DNA of 64,000 bases, taken from positions 4,406,181 to 4,470,180 of the forward strand of contig NZ_MCGV01000001.1 in the NCBI RefSeq assembly GCF_001705235.1. The letters are read 5' to 3'. This document shows positions 1 through 10,223 of the stretch, in pieces (positions within the stretch are counted from its first letter, which is position 1; each line of letters begins with the position of its first letter). The notes beneath the pieces were generated by a model. It was not told the DNA's origin. It worked only from the letters and a program-made list of their open reading frames with translations, and made no database searches. The DNA is from Clostridium pasteurianum. GTDB lineage: Bacteria; Bacillota; Clostridia; Clostridiales; Clostridiaceae. Both the position numbers and the translations under genes were made by a program.

Positions 1-842
1 TGTCCCTTAATAAGCCAAGAATTGTTTTCTTTTATTGAGTCATTATCATATGTAAAAAATATTGATGAGTATTTGCAATTTCTTTTTATAGAATTAATAA
101 AATCGATTTGCAGTTTTGTTAATTCTTGAACTTCATCTACTATTATATGTGTGTACTTTTGTGCCTTCTTTTTAGATGAATTTTTTAAAGCAGTCTTAGT
201 TTTATCTTCATCATCAAATTGTCCAGCATAGCTTAATTTATCATTGTACATAAGCATCAATTTAAAAACACACTCTCGCATAATAGAATTTTTATTAAGC
301 CTTACATGTACAGTGTTTTTAGTAGAATTTCTTCCAATTCTTTTTACATTCTGATAAATATTAATGTCTTCATAACCACAACTTTTAATCCATTCTATTT
401 CATCTTTGAAAAAATCAACATAGCTGTTATTTAATATTTTAATTTTGGGATAAATATTGCTTGCAGCATATACACAGTCTTTTATCAAAGCTATTTTATC
501 TCTTTCACTGATAAGGCTTATTTTTGAAACAGCATATTTATCTATAATTTCATCTAAGGTACATATGTTAGTAACTTTTCTATAAGGTTCTAGAAGTGTT
601 GAATACTTTGAATTTGCATCATTATATAATGAAGAATATATTTCATTAAAGTTATTCAATTTATTTTTGGAACTATTAATTACAATTATATTATCGCTTT
701 TTGATATACAGTAATTGTTTTTTAGAAATATGCTTCTACAAGCTGCTATTGTAGTTTTACCAGTTCCCCTTTTACCCTTAATTAGGCAGCAGGTATGTTT
801 TGTATCCTCAACAATTTTATTTTGAATGCTGCTTAATTTCAA
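1..842 (-). CDS. UvrD/Rep-like superfamily 1 helicase, N-terminal part (runs off the window)
   Basis: The minus strand is open from a TTG at 842 to the window edge (280 codons, incomplete). AAGGAGGAG lies 7 bases before the TTG. The N-terminus has a Q-motif-like start (SSIQNKIV) and Walker A GKRGTGKTT at about residue 23; a Walker B-like IIVDEVQEL follows near residue 245. This order fits an SF1 DNA helicase of the UvrD/Rep type, but the helicase 2 domain lies outside. It follows cdsA in the same direction after 77 bases. In many Firmicutes dxr follows cdsA, so this may be a lineage-specific insertion. Substrate and role are unknown. Confidence 0.7.
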   Translation of the reverse strand, partial: MKLSSIQNKIVEDTKHTCCLIKGKRGTGKTTIAACRSIFLKNNYCISKSDNIIVINSSKNKLNNFNEIYSSLYNDANSKYSTLLEPYRKVTNICTLDEIIDKYAVSKISLISERDKIALIKDCVYAASNIYPKIKILNNSYVDFFKDEIEWIKSCGYEDINIYQNVKRIGRNSTKNTVHVRLNKNSIMRECVFKLMLMYNDKLSYAGQFDDEDKTKTALKNSSKKKAQKYTHIIVDEVQELTKLQIDFINSIKRNCKYSSIFFTYDNDSIKENNSWLIKG

Positions 843-919
843 AGCGTTCTCCTCCTTTAAGTCACAAGATCAATTATTTTATTAAATATATTTTAAATAA
901 GTGCTAATTTGACAATTAT

Positions 920-1720
920 TTAAAATACAAAAAAGCTCAAATAATAAAATACTACTACTGACGTAAATAGTATACTATCAAATCTATCCAGTATACCACC
1001 ATGACCTGGTATTAAATTGCTGTAATCTTTAACTTTTGCATGCCTTTTAATTGATGAAGCAGCAAGATCTCCAAATTGAGAAAAAATTCCACAAATAATT
1101 CCTAATATTATGTAGTGATATAAACTTATGTTAACACCATACTTAGATATTATAAAACCATAAATAGTACAACCAAGCACACTGCCAATAATTCCTCCAA
1201 TCGAACCTTCTACAGTTTTTTTAGGGCTTACCTTTGGACATAATTTTGTTTTACCAAAAATTCTTCCTGAATAATAAGCTGCAGTATCACAAAGCCACGA
1301 AGCTATAAATATAAGCCATATAAGATAATTTCCATATTTTAAATCATCTGTTAAAACTATAAAGCTAAAAAAGACTGCAACATATATGAATCCTAATATT
1401 GTAACTGAAATGTCTATATAGTTGTATTCGGTATTAAATGTTGGTATGCACATCATAAAAAATATTCCCATTACTATTAAGAACAAAACAATCTTAAAAT
1501 TTAAATTATAACTTATTAAACTATAATAAAGTATACAGAGAATGTACCCAACTACAGGCATAGGTTTAATTGATGCTTCTTTTGAAACTTTATAATATTC
1601 ATACAAGCCTAATATAGATAAAGCAAAAACAAATATTTTAAGATATATTCCTCCTAAAAGCAAAAATATTAGTAGAGGAGCTAAAAAAACTGCACCTAAA
1701 TATCTTTTGTTTATATTCAT
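920..1720 (-). CDS. cdsA: Phosphatidate cytidylyltransferase (CDP-diglyceride synthase)
   Basis: Makes CDP-diacylglycerol from CTP and phosphatidic acid in the membrane, the branch point for anionic phospholipids. The 266-residue protein is almost wholly hydrophobic with about seven or eight membrane segments. It ends with the family signature: SSIKRHAKVKDYSNLIPGHG and then GILDRFDS, at about residues 221-250. Length is normal. Its ATG overlaps the stop of uppS (TAATG at 1718-1722), so the two genes are translationally coupled. This is the usual Firmicute arrangement uppS-cdsA. Confidence 0.95.
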   Translation of the reverse strand: MNINKRYLGAVFLAPLLIFLLLGGIYLKIFVFALSILGLYEYYKVSKEASIKPMPVVGYILCILYYSLISYNLNFKIVLFLIVMGIFFMMCIPTFNTEYNYIDISVTILGFIYVAVFFSFIVLTDDLKYGNYLIWLIFIASWLCDTAAYYSGRIFGKTKLCPKVSPKKTVEGSIGGIIGSVLGCTIYGFIISKYGVNISLYHYIILGIICGIFSQFGDLAASSIKRHAKVKDYSNLIPGHGGILDRFDSILFTSVVVFYYLSFFVF

Positions 1721-2487
1721 TATTTTACGCCTCCATATCTTCTGTCTCTATTCTGATAGTCTCTTATAGCTTGATGGAGATCAGCTTCAGAAAAATCAGG
1801 CCAATTTATATTAGAGTACCAAAATTCAGAATATGCACACTGCCACAATAAGAAATTACTAAGTCTTTTTTCACCACTTGGGCGTATTATTATATCAGGA
1901 TCTGGAATATCACCTGTATAAAGATACGAAGAAAATTTATCTTCACTTAAATTCAAAATATCATTCTTTGATATTTTGTTATTGTCATAATCAATGAACA
2001 GGTTCTTAACAGCATTGACTATTTCATTACGTCCACCATAATTAAGTGCTAAGTTAAGCATAAGTCCAGTATTATCTTTAGTTTTATCTTTTGCATTATT
2101 TAATGTTTTAATACAGGCTTCTGGTAAACCTGAAATATCACCTATTGGATTTACAATAACATTATTTTTATTCATTTCTTCAAAATATTTTTTTAAAATT
2201 TCAACAATGAGCTTCATAATGGCATTAACCTCATCTTTAGGACGTACCCAATTTTCTGTTGAAAAACCATATACAGTTAAATATTTAACACCTATGTCAC
2301 TACATTCTTTTACTATTTTTCTTAAAGTCTCTCCACCAGCTTTATGTCCCATGGTTCTTGGTAAATTTCTTTTTTTTGCCCATCGTCCATTTCCATCCAT
2401 TATAATTGCAATATGTTGCGGAATATTAGAAAAATCAATATCTGTATTGTCACCTATGTTTTTATTAGATTTAGTAAAATTTAGCAT
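1720..2487 (-). CDS. uppS: Undecaprenyl diphosphate synthase (isoprenyl transferase)
   Basis: Condenses isopentenyl diphosphate onto farnesyl diphosphate to make the C55 carrier lipid for wall synthesis. The motif IIMDGNGRWAKKR at residues 28-40 holds the catalytic Asp and phosphate-binding residues. A later DIIIRPSGEKRLSNFLLWQ stretch is the cis-prenyltransferase signature. I start at the ATG at 2487, which has GGAGAG 6 bases upstream and gives the normal 255 residues. The frame is open upstream to 2532 but without a ribosome site. It overlaps cdsA by one base. Confidence 0.95.
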   Translation of the reverse strand: MLNFTKSNKNIGDNTDIDFSNIPQHIAIIMDGNGRWAKKRNLPRTMGHKAGGETLRKIVKECSDIGVKYLTVYGFSTENWVRPKDEVNAIMKLIVEILKKYFEEMNKNNVIVNPIGDISGLPEACIKTLNNAKDKTKDNTGLMLNLALNYGGRNEIVNAVKNLFIDYDNNKISKNDILNLSEDKFSSYLYTGDIPDPDIIIRPSGEKRLSNFLLWQCAYSEFWYSNINWPDFSEADLHQAIRDYQNRDRRYGGVK

Positions 2488-2543
2488 ATTATTCTCTCCA
2501 TTCAATATATAAATACATTGATATTTTAACATATATCCAATAT

Positions 2544-2570
2544 AAAAAAAACCTGCATACTTTAGCAGGT
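2544..2570 (-). terminator. Intrinsic terminator between frr and uppS
   Basis: On the minus strand, ACCTGC and GCAGGT form a short stem with an 8-base loop followed by eight T. It lies after frr and just before uppS, so it may attenuate read-through from the translation-factor genes into uppS-cdsA. Confidence 0.7.
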
Positions 2571-2594
2571 CTAAAATAAATCATATATATACAG

Positions 2595-3152
2595 TTATAT
2601 GGACATAATTTCTTTTTCTTTTGCATTTACTATTACATCAACGTCTTTAACATAACTATCAGTTTTTTTCTGGACATCATTTTCTGCAGTCTTAGTTTCA
2701 TCTTCGGTTATAGAACTTTCTTTTTTCAAGGCCTTTATTTTATCATTAGCATCTCTACGAATAGATCTCAAAGCCACTTTAGTTTCTTCTCCTGCTTTTT
2801 TAACGTTTTTCACCAAATTTTTTCTTGTTTCTTCTGTAAGCTCGGGAATTATAAGTCTTATAGCAGTACCATCATTAGATGGATTCAAACCCAAATCAGA
2901 AATTAAAATAGCTTTTTCTATACTCTTCATAGATGACTTATCCCATGGCTGAATCATTAATATTCTTGATTCAGGTACTGATATATTAGCAAGTTGGTTA
3001 ATAGGAGTCATAGTGCCATAATAATCAACTTCTATTCTATCAAGCATTGCCGGTGTTGCTCTACCAGCTTTCATTGAACCTAATTCTTTTTTTAAAGATG
3101 ATATACTTTTTTTCATTTTTTCTTCTAATTCTTTAATTATATCACTTATCAT
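2595..3152 (-). CDS. frr: Ribosome recycling factor
   Basis: Splits post-termination ribosomes together with EF-G. The 185 residues match the usual RRF length. The conserved stretch GRATPAMLDRIEVDYYG at about residues 31-47 and the basic helix RKNLVKNVKKAGEE near 113 are typical. It follows pyrH after an 18-base gap (stop at 3171, start at 3152), as in most Firmicutes. Confidence 0.96.
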   Translation of the reverse strand: MISDIIKELEEKMKKSISSLKKELGSMKAGRATPAMLDRIEVDYYGTMTPINQLANISVPESRILMIQPWDKSSMKSIEKAILISDLGLNPSNDGTAIRLIIPELTEETRKNLVKNVKKAGEETKVALRSIRRDANDKIKALKKESSITEDETKTAENDVQKKTDSYVKDVDVIVNAKEKEIMSI

Positions 3153-3170
3153 AAAATAAATCCTCCAAAT

Positions 3171-3896
<726 letters not shown>

Positions 3897-3982
3897 CTAC
3901 TTATACATCATTTTATTTTAATTAAAATTGCACTGGGTATCAAAAGCCACTGCAATTCAGCTGCATTTCTCACAAAATTATT

Positions 3983-4010
3983 TCAAAAAAAGAGAACACG
4001 CAGTGTTCTC
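3983..4010 (-). terminator. Intrinsic terminator after tsf
   Basis: On the minus strand, GAGAACACTGCGTGTTCTC is a near-perfect hairpin followed directly by seven T. It sits 7 bases after the tsf stop and separates tsf from pyrH. Confidence 0.85.
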
Positions 4011-4017
4011 AAATATG

Positions 4018-4935
4018 TTATTTACTCTGCTGCATTTGTTTTTTAACTTCTTCAGCAAAATCTTCTTCTTTCTTTTCTATTCCTTCGCCTCTTTCAAATC
4101 TTACAAAATCAGCTATTGAAATATCGGCTCCTAATTCTTTTGATTTTTTAGCCAATAATTTTGAAATTGTTAAATCTGAATCTTTAACCCATACTTGATC
4201 TACTAAACATACTTCTTTCAAGTATTTTCTTACTCTTCCTTCAACCATTTTCTCAACTATCTTTTCTGGTTTTCCTTCATTTACAGCTTGAATTCTATAT
4301 ATTTCTCTTTCTTTGTCAAGAGCTGCCTGATCAACAGAACTTTCATCAAGATATAATGGATTTGCAGCAGCAATTTGCATGCATATGTCTTTAGCTAAAT
4401 CGTGAACTGCATCAGAAGTATTGCTACTATTTAATTTAACAAGAACTCCAATTCTTCCGTTTCCATGTATATAACTTTTAATTACTCCATCTTGAACTGA
4501 AAATTTAGAAAATCTTCTTAAATTAATATTTTCTCCTAATTTGGCAATTAAAGCAGTTATAACATCTTTTAATTTGCCTTCTCCATTTAAGTTTTCCTCT
4601 AGTAGTTCATCTACTGTAGTTGAATTACTGTTTACTGCTAATTTAGCTATATCTTCTGCTAAAGCTTTAAAGTCACCATTTGCAGAAACGAAATCTGTTT
4701 CGCAATTTACTTCAGCAATAGCTCCACTTTTTCCATCATCATTAACATAAGCAACAACTAAACCTTCTGAAGCTATTCTTCCAGCTTTTTTAGCAGCAGC
4801 TGCTAATCCTTTTTCTCTTAATAATTCTACTGCCTTCTCTGAATCTCCGTTAGCTTCTGTTAATGCTTTTTTACAAGCCATCATTCCGGCTCCGGTTCTT
4901 TCTCTTAATTCTTTAACTGCACTTGCAGAAATCAT
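4018..4935 (-). CDS. tsf: Translation elongation factor Ts
   Basis: Nucleotide exchange factor for EF-Tu. The N-terminal UBA-like domain carries [19 protein letters not shown] (residues 7-25). The core has [14 protein letters not shown] near residue 73, holding the conserved TDFV that enters EF-Tu. Full length at 305 residues. It lies 102 bases after rpsB with a hairpin in the gap. Confidence 0.96.
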   Translation of the reverse strand: MISASAVKELRERTGAGMMACKKALTEANGDSEKAVELLREKGLAAAAKKAGRIASEGLVVAYVNDDGKSGAIAEVNCETDFVSANGDFKALAEDIAKLAVNSNSTTVDELLEENLNGEGKLKDVITALIAKLGENINLRRFSKFSVQDGVIKSYIHGNGRIGVLVKLNSSNTSDAVHDLAKDICMQIAAANPLYLDESSVDQAALDKEREIYRIQAVNEGKPEKIVEKMVEGRVRKYLKEVCLVDQVWVKDSDLTISKLLAKKSKELGADISIADFVRFERGEGIEKKEEDFAEEVKKQMQQSK

Positions 4936-4970
4936 GTTTCATACCTCCGTTATATGCTTTTATTTACATA

Positions 4971-5003
4971 AACAAATGAAGAAGAAAACTCCTTCATTCG
5001 TTT
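4971..5003 (-). terminator. Stem-loop between rpsB and tsf
   Basis: AACGAATGAAG pairs with CTTCATTTGTT around a 10-base loop. On the minus strand the T-run precedes rather than follows the stem, so termination should be weak. It may be a partial attenuator or an mRNA end-protecting structure. Confidence 0.45.
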
Positions 5004-5037
5004 AAAAAAAGTATTTAGATTTATTATAACTAGTTTA

Positions 5038-5739
5038 TTATTCAGCTAACTGTTCGCCTTGTCTTCCTTCAATTACTGCATCCGCAACTTTTGAAGTTAT
5101 AAGTCTTACAGCTCTTATTGCATCATCATTTCCTGGAATTACATAATCAACTTCATCTGGATCACAATTTGTATCAACAATTGCTACAACAGGAATTCCC
5201 AAAATCTTTGCTTCAGAGATAGCATTCTTTTCTTTTCTTGGATCTACTATAAACAAAGCTCCGATATTTGATTGTGTCATATTTACTATTCCACCTAAAT
5301 TTTTAACAAGTTTTTCTTCTTCATTCTTTAATAATATAACTTCTTTTTTAGGCAAAACATCAAATGTTCCGTCTTCTTCCATCTTCTTTAAATTATTTAA
5401 TTTTTCAATTCTAGTTTTTATAGTATTGAAATTTGTTAACATACCACCTAACCATCTATTGTTAACAAAATGCATTCCGCATCTTACTGCTTCTTCAGCA
5501 ATAGCTTCTTGAGCTTGCTTTTTTGTTCCTACAAAAAGTACATCCTTACCTTGAGCTGATACTTCTCTAATGAAATTATAAGCTTCATCAATCTTCTTTA
5601 CAGTTTTCTGTAAATCGATTATATATATACCGTTTCTTTCTGTAAATATGTATGGAGCCATTTTTGGATTCCATCTTCTTGTTTGATGTCCGAAATGAAC
5701 ACCAGCTTCTAATAATTGTTTCATTGAAATAACTGACAT
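5038..5739 (-). CDS. rpsB: 30S ribosomal protein S2
   Basis: Small-subunit ribosomal protein. It starts [20 protein letters not shown], the classical S2 N-terminus, and has [19 protein letters not shown] near residue 188. At 233 residues it is full length. The ATG has AGGAGG 9 bases upstream. It is the first gene of the rpsB-tsf unit and is preceded by a promoter and a structured leader. Confidence 0.97.
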   Translation of the reverse strand: MSVISMKQLLEAGVHFGHQTRRWNPKMAPYIFTERNGIYIIDLQKTVKKIDEAYNFIREVSAQGKDVLFVGTKKQAQEAIAEEAVRCGMHFVNNRWLGGMLTNFNTIKTRIEKLNNLKKMEEDGTFDVLPKKEVILLKNEEEKLVKNLGGIVNMTQSNIGALFIVDPRKEKNAISEAKILGIPVVAIVDTNCDPDEVDYVIPGNDDAIRAVRLITSKVADAVIEGRQGEQLAE

Positions 5740-5843
5740 AAATTTTTCCTCCTAAAATTTGTTATTACCGCCACTATCTTTTATTAAAACAACCATACAT
5801 TAATGGCACAAATTTCAAACTAGATAGTGTGTGTATTTTCACC
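5740..5843 (-). promoter_or_regulatory. Structured 5' leader of rpsB
   Basis: The predicted transcript carries about 100 bases before rpsB. ACTATCT near its 5' end pairs with AGATAGT about 50 bases later, and CCATTAATGTATGG forms a small inner hairpin. Autogenous control of S2 operons through leaders is known in bacteria. Assignment here rests only on this folding seen by eye. Confidence 0.4.
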
Positions 5844-5849
5844 TTTGTA

Positions 5850-5878
5850 AGTATATCACATAGATTCTATGTATTCAA
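5850..5878 (-). promoter_or_regulatory. Sigma-A-type promoter for rpsB-tsf
   Basis: TTGAAT (5873-5878), a 17-base spacer and TATACT (5850-5855) on the minus strand. The spacer is largely the palindrome ACATAGAATCTATGT, which could also act as a stem after codY. Confidence 0.7.
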
Positions 5879-5891
5879 GAATTTTATTTAA

Positions 5892-6671
5892 TTATTTTAT
5901 TTTTTTAAGCCCTTCTAATAATTTGTCATTTAGAATCCTAATATGTGTACCTTTCATTCCAAGTGATCTAGATTCTATAACTCCTGCACTTTCAAATTTT
6001 CTAAGTGCATTGACAATTACAGATCTTGTTATTCCAACTTTATCTGCAATCTTTGATGCCACTAAAAGACCTTCACTTTTTCCATCTAATTCATCAAATA
6101 TATGTTCAACAGCCTCAAGTTCAGAGTAAGATAGGGTTCCAATAGCCAATTGAACAACTGCTTTTTTTCTAACCTCAGCTTCTATTTCGTCATTTTTAGA
6201 CCTTAATATCTCAAGTCCTACAATTGTTGCACCATATTCAGCTAAAACTAAATCGTCATCCGTAAACTTTTTAGTGAATCTAGCTAAAAGCAATGTTCCT
6301 AGTCTTTCCCTATTACCTATTATTGGGACTATAGTTGAAACTTTATTTTCAAATTCACAAGTTTCATCATCATAGAAAGTACAGTTCTTGGTATGCTTTA
6401 AATTTGCCTTAGTTTCTTTACAATCCAAAAGTTTTAAATTATACGAATCAGGAAATTTTTTGTTAAGTAATATTTCTTTTTTTATCTTTTCGCATTCAAA
6501 CCCACTTGAAATATTATTACCTAGTATTTTACCCTTTCTGCTCACAACGTATACATTACATTCAAGTACCTCGCTTAGTAAATTGCATATATCATCAAAG
6601 ACAACTGGTTCCGTTCCTGATTTTTGAAGTATTGTATTTAGCTTACGTGTTTTATTTAATAGTACTGACAT
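5892..6671 (-). CDS. codY: Global transcriptional regulator CodY
   Basis: GTP- and branched-chain-amino-acid-sensing repressor of Firmicutes. It starts [19 protein letters not shown] as CodY does. The N-terminal GAF domain spans about residues 1-155. A winged helix near residues 200-235 includes [20 protein letters not shown], the CodY recognition helix, followed by [13 protein letters not shown]. Full length at 259 residues. It stands between topA and rpsB, its usual clostridial place, with its own promoter. Confidence 0.96.
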   Translation of the reverse strand: MSVLLNKTRKLNTILQKSGTEPVVFDDICNLLSEVLECNVYVVSRKGKILGNNISSGFECEKIKKEILLNKKFPDSYNLKLLDCKETKANLKHTKNCTFYDDETCEFENKVSTIVPIIGNRERLGTLLLARFTKKFTDDDLVLAEYGATIVGLEILRSKNDEIEAEVRKKAVVQLAIGTLSYSELEAVEHIFDELDGKSEGLLVASKIADKVGITRSVIVNALRKFESAGVIESRSLGMKGTHIRILNDKLLEGLKKIK

Positions 6672-6763
6672 TACTACTCCTCCTGATTTTTAATTTTATC
6701 CTTTTAGTTATTAAATTTTTTAATTTTTCTCAACATTTAGAATTATCAACTTGCCCATTAAAA

Positions 6764-6792
6764 ATAATAGCATATATGTTTTATTTATTCAA
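6764..6792 (-). promoter_or_regulatory. Sigma-A-type promoter for codY
   Basis: TTGAAT (6787-6792), 17 bases, TATTAT (6764-6769) on the minus strand, in the gap between the topA stop and codY. No convincing CodY box is visible around it. Confidence 0.6.
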
Positions 6793-6836
6793 TCTTAATT
6801 TTTACAATTGCGACAATTATAGCTATATTAATACAA

Positions 6837-8930
6837 TTATTTTTTCTCTGGTTCTACATTAACTTTCTCATATTTACATTCTGTATTAGAGCATTGAAGA
6901 TAATTTCCCTTAGATTTACTAGTCTTTTTAACCATAAAGCTTCCACACTTAGGGCACTTTTCATCCGTTGGTTCGAACCAGCTTACAAAATCACATTTTG
7001 GATAATTACTGCATCCATAAAATCTTCTTCCTTTTTTACTTCTTCTTACAATTACATCTCCGCCACATTTTGGACATTTTACTTGCAATTTTTCAACAAT
7101 AGGCTTTGTATTTTTGCATTCGGGATATCCAGGACATGCCAAAAAATCTCCAAACCTACCATGCTTAATAACCATATTTCTACCGCATTTATCACACTTA
7201 ATATCTGTAACTTCATCCTCTATGGTTATTTTAGCAACTTCTTTTTCAGCAATATCAATTGCCTTTTTTAGTGGCTCAAAGTACTCGTCAACTATCTTCT
7301 TCCAATTTTCTTTTCCAGCTTCAACAGCATCTAATTTATTTTCCATGTCTGCGGTAAACTCAACATCAATAATCTGTTTAAAATAATCACTTAGAATATT
7401 ATCAACTATATTACCAAGTTCTGTTGGAAATATGGTTCGTTTTTCTTTTTTTACATATTTCCTATCAATAAGTGTGGAAATAATAGGAGCATATGTACTT
7501 GGTCTTCCTATACCATTTTCCTCAAGTGTTTTTACAAGTGAAGCTTCTGTAAACCTAGCAGGAGGCTGTGTAAAATGTTGTTTTCCATCTATGCTTTCTG
7601 ATTTTAAAATATCACCTACAATTAGTTCAGGAATTTTTTCGTTTTCTTCCTCTTCTTGAGTAGTATATTTATAAATTTTCATAAATCCCTCAAATTTAAT
7701 ATTACTTCCAGAAGCTCTAAAGGAGTAATCTCCATTTTTTATTTCTATTGATAACGTATTTAAAATACAATTTGACATCTGACTTGCAATAAATCTTGAC
7801 CATATTAAGTTATATAATTTATATTGATCATCTTTTAAGCTTGATTTAATACTACTAGGAGTAAGTTCTATGGATGTTGGTCTAATTGCTTCATGTGCAT
7901 CCTGTATATTTTTTTTGCTTTTATATATTTTAGGGCTTGATGGCACATATTCCTTTCCATATTCCTTAGATATAAATTCAGAAGCTGAAACCTGTGCTTC
8001 CTTTGCAATTCTAACTGAATCAGTTCTCATATATGTAATAAGACCTATTGTTCCATGTCCTTTTATATCTATTCCTTCATAGAGTTGCTGTGCAACAGAC
8101 ATTGTTTTTTTAGTTGAAAAATTTAGTTTTCTATTGGCATCTTGTTGAAGTGTACTTGTAGTAAAGGGTGGAAGAGAATTCTTATTTTTTGTACCTTTTT
8201 TGATATTCTGTACCTTAAAATCTCCATTTTTTATATCTTTTATTATATTTTCATTTTCTTCTTTACTGCTTATCTTTAATTTTTTACCTTTGAATGAAGT
8301 TAATTTAACAGTAAATTTGTTCTTTTTTGCATTTTTATATAAATTAGCTTCTATGCTCCAATATTCTTCTGGTTTAAAATCTACTATAAGTTTTTCCCTA
8401 CTGCAAATCATTCTAAGTGCAACAGATTGTACTCTTCCGGCACTTAATCCCCATTTAACCTTTTTCCACAAAATTGGACTTATCTTATATCCAACTAATC
8501 TATCAAGTACTCTCCTTGCTTGCTGAGCATCTACAAGATTTAGGTTAAGCTTTCTCGGATTTTTTATAGCGTTTTTTATAGCATTTTTAGTTATTTCATT
8601 AAATTCTATTCTGCATTTTTCATTTTCATCTATTTTTAAAACTTTTGACAAATGCCAAGATATAGCTTCTCCCTCTCTATCAGGGTCGGTTGCAAGATAT
8701 ATTTTATCACATTTTTTCGCAGCCTTTCTAAGCTTATCTAATAATTCTCCCTTACCCCTTATTGTTATATATTTAGGATTATAATTATTTTCTATATCTA
8801 CTCCTAAAGTACTTTTAGGAAGATCCCTTACATGACCCATTGATGCTTCCACAACATAGCTACTCCCCAGATATTTGCCTATAGTTTTTGCTTTAGCTGG
8901 AGATTCTACAATTACTAATTTATGTCCCAT
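6837..8930 (-). CDS. topA: DNA topoisomerase I
   Basis: Relaxes negative supercoils by single-strand passage. TOPRIM domain with KLVIVESPAKAKTI at the start and TDPDREGEA at residues 81-89. The catalytic tyrosine lies in GLITYMRTDS near residue 300. Three C-terminal C4 zinc clusters follow (CDKCG, CPKCGG and CPKCGS, each closed by a second Cys pair), typical of Firmicute and proteobacterial TopA. 697 residues, full length. GGAGGGG precedes the ATG. It follows dprA in the same direction after 30 bases. Confidence 0.97.
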   Translation of the reverse strand: MGHKLVIVESPAKAKTIGKYLGSSYVVEASMGHVRDLPKSTLGVDIENNYNPKYITIRGKGELLDKLRKAAKKCDKIYLATDPDREGEAISWHLSKVLKIDENEKCRIEFNEITKNAIKNAIKNPRKLNLNLVDAQQARRVLDRLVGYKISPILWKKVKWGLSAGRVQSVALRMICSREKLIVDFKPEEYWSIEANLYKNAKKNKFTVKLTSFKGKKLKISSKEENENIIKDIKNGDFKVQNIKKGTKNKNSLPPFTTSTLQQDANRKLNFSTKKTMSVAQQLYEGIDIKGHGTIGLITYMRTDSVRIAKEAQVSASEFISKEYGKEYVPSSPKIYKSKKNIQDAHEAIRPTSIELTPSSIKSSLKDDQYKLYNLIWSRFIASQMSNCILNTLSIEIKNGDYSFRASGSNIKFEGFMKIYKYTTQEEEENEKIPELIVGDILKSESIDGKQHFTQPPARFTEASLVKTLEENGIGRPSTYAPIISTLIDRKYVKKEKRTIFPTELGNIVDNILSDYFKQIIDVEFTADMENKLDAVEAGKENWKKIVDEYFEPLKKAIDIAEKEVAKITIEDEVTDIKCDKCGRNMVIKHGRFGDFLACPGYPECKNTKPIVEKLQVKCPKCGGDVIVRRSKKGRRFYGCSNYPKCDFVSWFEPTDEKCPKCGSFMVKKTSKSKGNYLQCSNTECKYEKVNVEPEKK

Positions 8931-8960
8931 CTTATCCCCTCCAAAAATAAAGTTATATAT

Positions 8961-10025
8961 TTATAAAGACTTATTTACTTTTACATAATAGCTTCCACTT
9001 AAACATATTATTTCATTTTTTAACTGCATTTCAAATAATAACTCATAAAGTTCCTGAATGTCAATATTAAGATACTGTTTTATATCATCAACATGAATTG
9101 GTTTATCATTAATAATATCATATATTTGTTTCTGCTTTTGAGACATTTTCACAGTTCCTGCAGTATCGCTTATTTTTTTAAAATTAATTTTTTCAAAATT
9201 TAAAACATCAAATAAATCATCTGGATTTCTTACAACATAAGCTCCTTCTTTTATTAACTGATTAGTTCCGAGACTCATTTTAGAAAAAACAGATCCAGGT
9301 ACAGCAGCAACATCTTTTCCTTGGTCTAAGGCTATATGTGCTGTTATTAATGATCCACTTCTTATTCCTGCTTCAACAACTAAGACTAATTTACTTAAGC
9401 CGCTTATAATTTTATTTCTTATTGGAAAATTATAAGACAATGGTTTTGTATTTGGCTTATATTGAGAAATTATACACCCACTTCTTATAATTTTGCAATA
9501 CAAATCTTTATTTTCTCTAGGATAAATAACATTAGCACCGCATCCAAGTACAGCACACGTGTAACCATTATTTTCTATACATGCTGTATGAGCACATGTA
9601 TCTATTCCTCTAGCCATACCACTTATAATACCAATACCATTTAATGAAACTTCACGAGAAATTATCTTAGTTATATCTTTTCCATATTGAGTACATTTTC
9701 TAGAACCAACAACTGCAATATTAAGAGATATATCATTTAATTTTTTTATATTTCCCATATAAAATAAACCATATGGCATATCATCATAGTTTTTTAATAT
9801 TTTAGGATAATCTTCATCATTCCAAAAAACTATTTTCATATTATTTTTACGCATTAACTCTTTTGTATACTGTATTTCATCAGCATCAAATTTATATTTA
9901 CTAAACGATGAGGCATTTCTAAATTTGTACAAAATTTCATCGGTAGTTTTGTACTTTTTTAAAAGTTCTTGCTTACTTTTATCAGACATGTTAATTATGG
10001 TAAACCATAAATCATTATCGTACAT
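8961..10025 (-). CDS. dprA: DNA-processing protein DprA (Smf)
   Basis: Loads RecA on incoming single-stranded DNA during transformation. Rossmann-like domain with AVVGSRKCTQYG near residue 104, GIISGMARGIDTCAHTACI near 135 and VVEAGIRSGSLITA near 216. A C-terminal winged-helix region lies near residues 290-350. 354 residues, complete. AGGAG lies before the ATG. It diverges from comM across a 198-base gap that must hold both promoters. Confidence 0.95.
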   Translation of the reverse strand: MYDNDLWFTIINMSDKSKQELLKKYKTTDEILYKFRNASSFSKYKFDADEIQYTKELMRKNNMKIVFWNDEDYPKILKNYDDMPYGLFYMGNIKKLNDISLNIAVVGSRKCTQYGKDITKIISREVSLNGIGIISGMARGIDTCAHTACIENNGYTCAVLGCGANVIYPRENKDLYCKIIRSGCIISQYKPNTKPLSYNFPIRNKIISGLSKLVLVVEAGIRSGSLITAHIALDQGKDVAAVPGSVFSKMSLGTNQLIKEGAYVVRNPDDLFDVLNFEKINFKKISDTAGTVKMSQKQKQIYDIINDKPIHVDDIKQYLNIDIQELYELLFEMQLKNEIICLSGSYYVKVNKSL

Positions 10026-10223
10026 TTTATTATTCTCCTAATAGTTTTTATAAATATTTATTTCTTATTGAAATTCTTTATGCATAATTATGTTCATAAA
10101 ATACTTTTTTATTCAAAAAAAAATTAGAATAAAAAAAATATCCTTGTCAATAATTTATTTTAAGAGAGTATAAATTTATATCTTTATGTAACGACTTTAT
10201 ACAAGGAGGTAATAAAATATAAT

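Noticed and set aside
6672-6836. CodY box upstream of codY
   Set aside because: The best match to the 15-bp consensus has only about nine agreeing bases, no better than chance in this A/T-rich DNA.
6894-8526. Several plus-strand frames inside topA
   Set aside because: They are antisense shadows of topA in A/T-rich DNA and have no start signals of their own.
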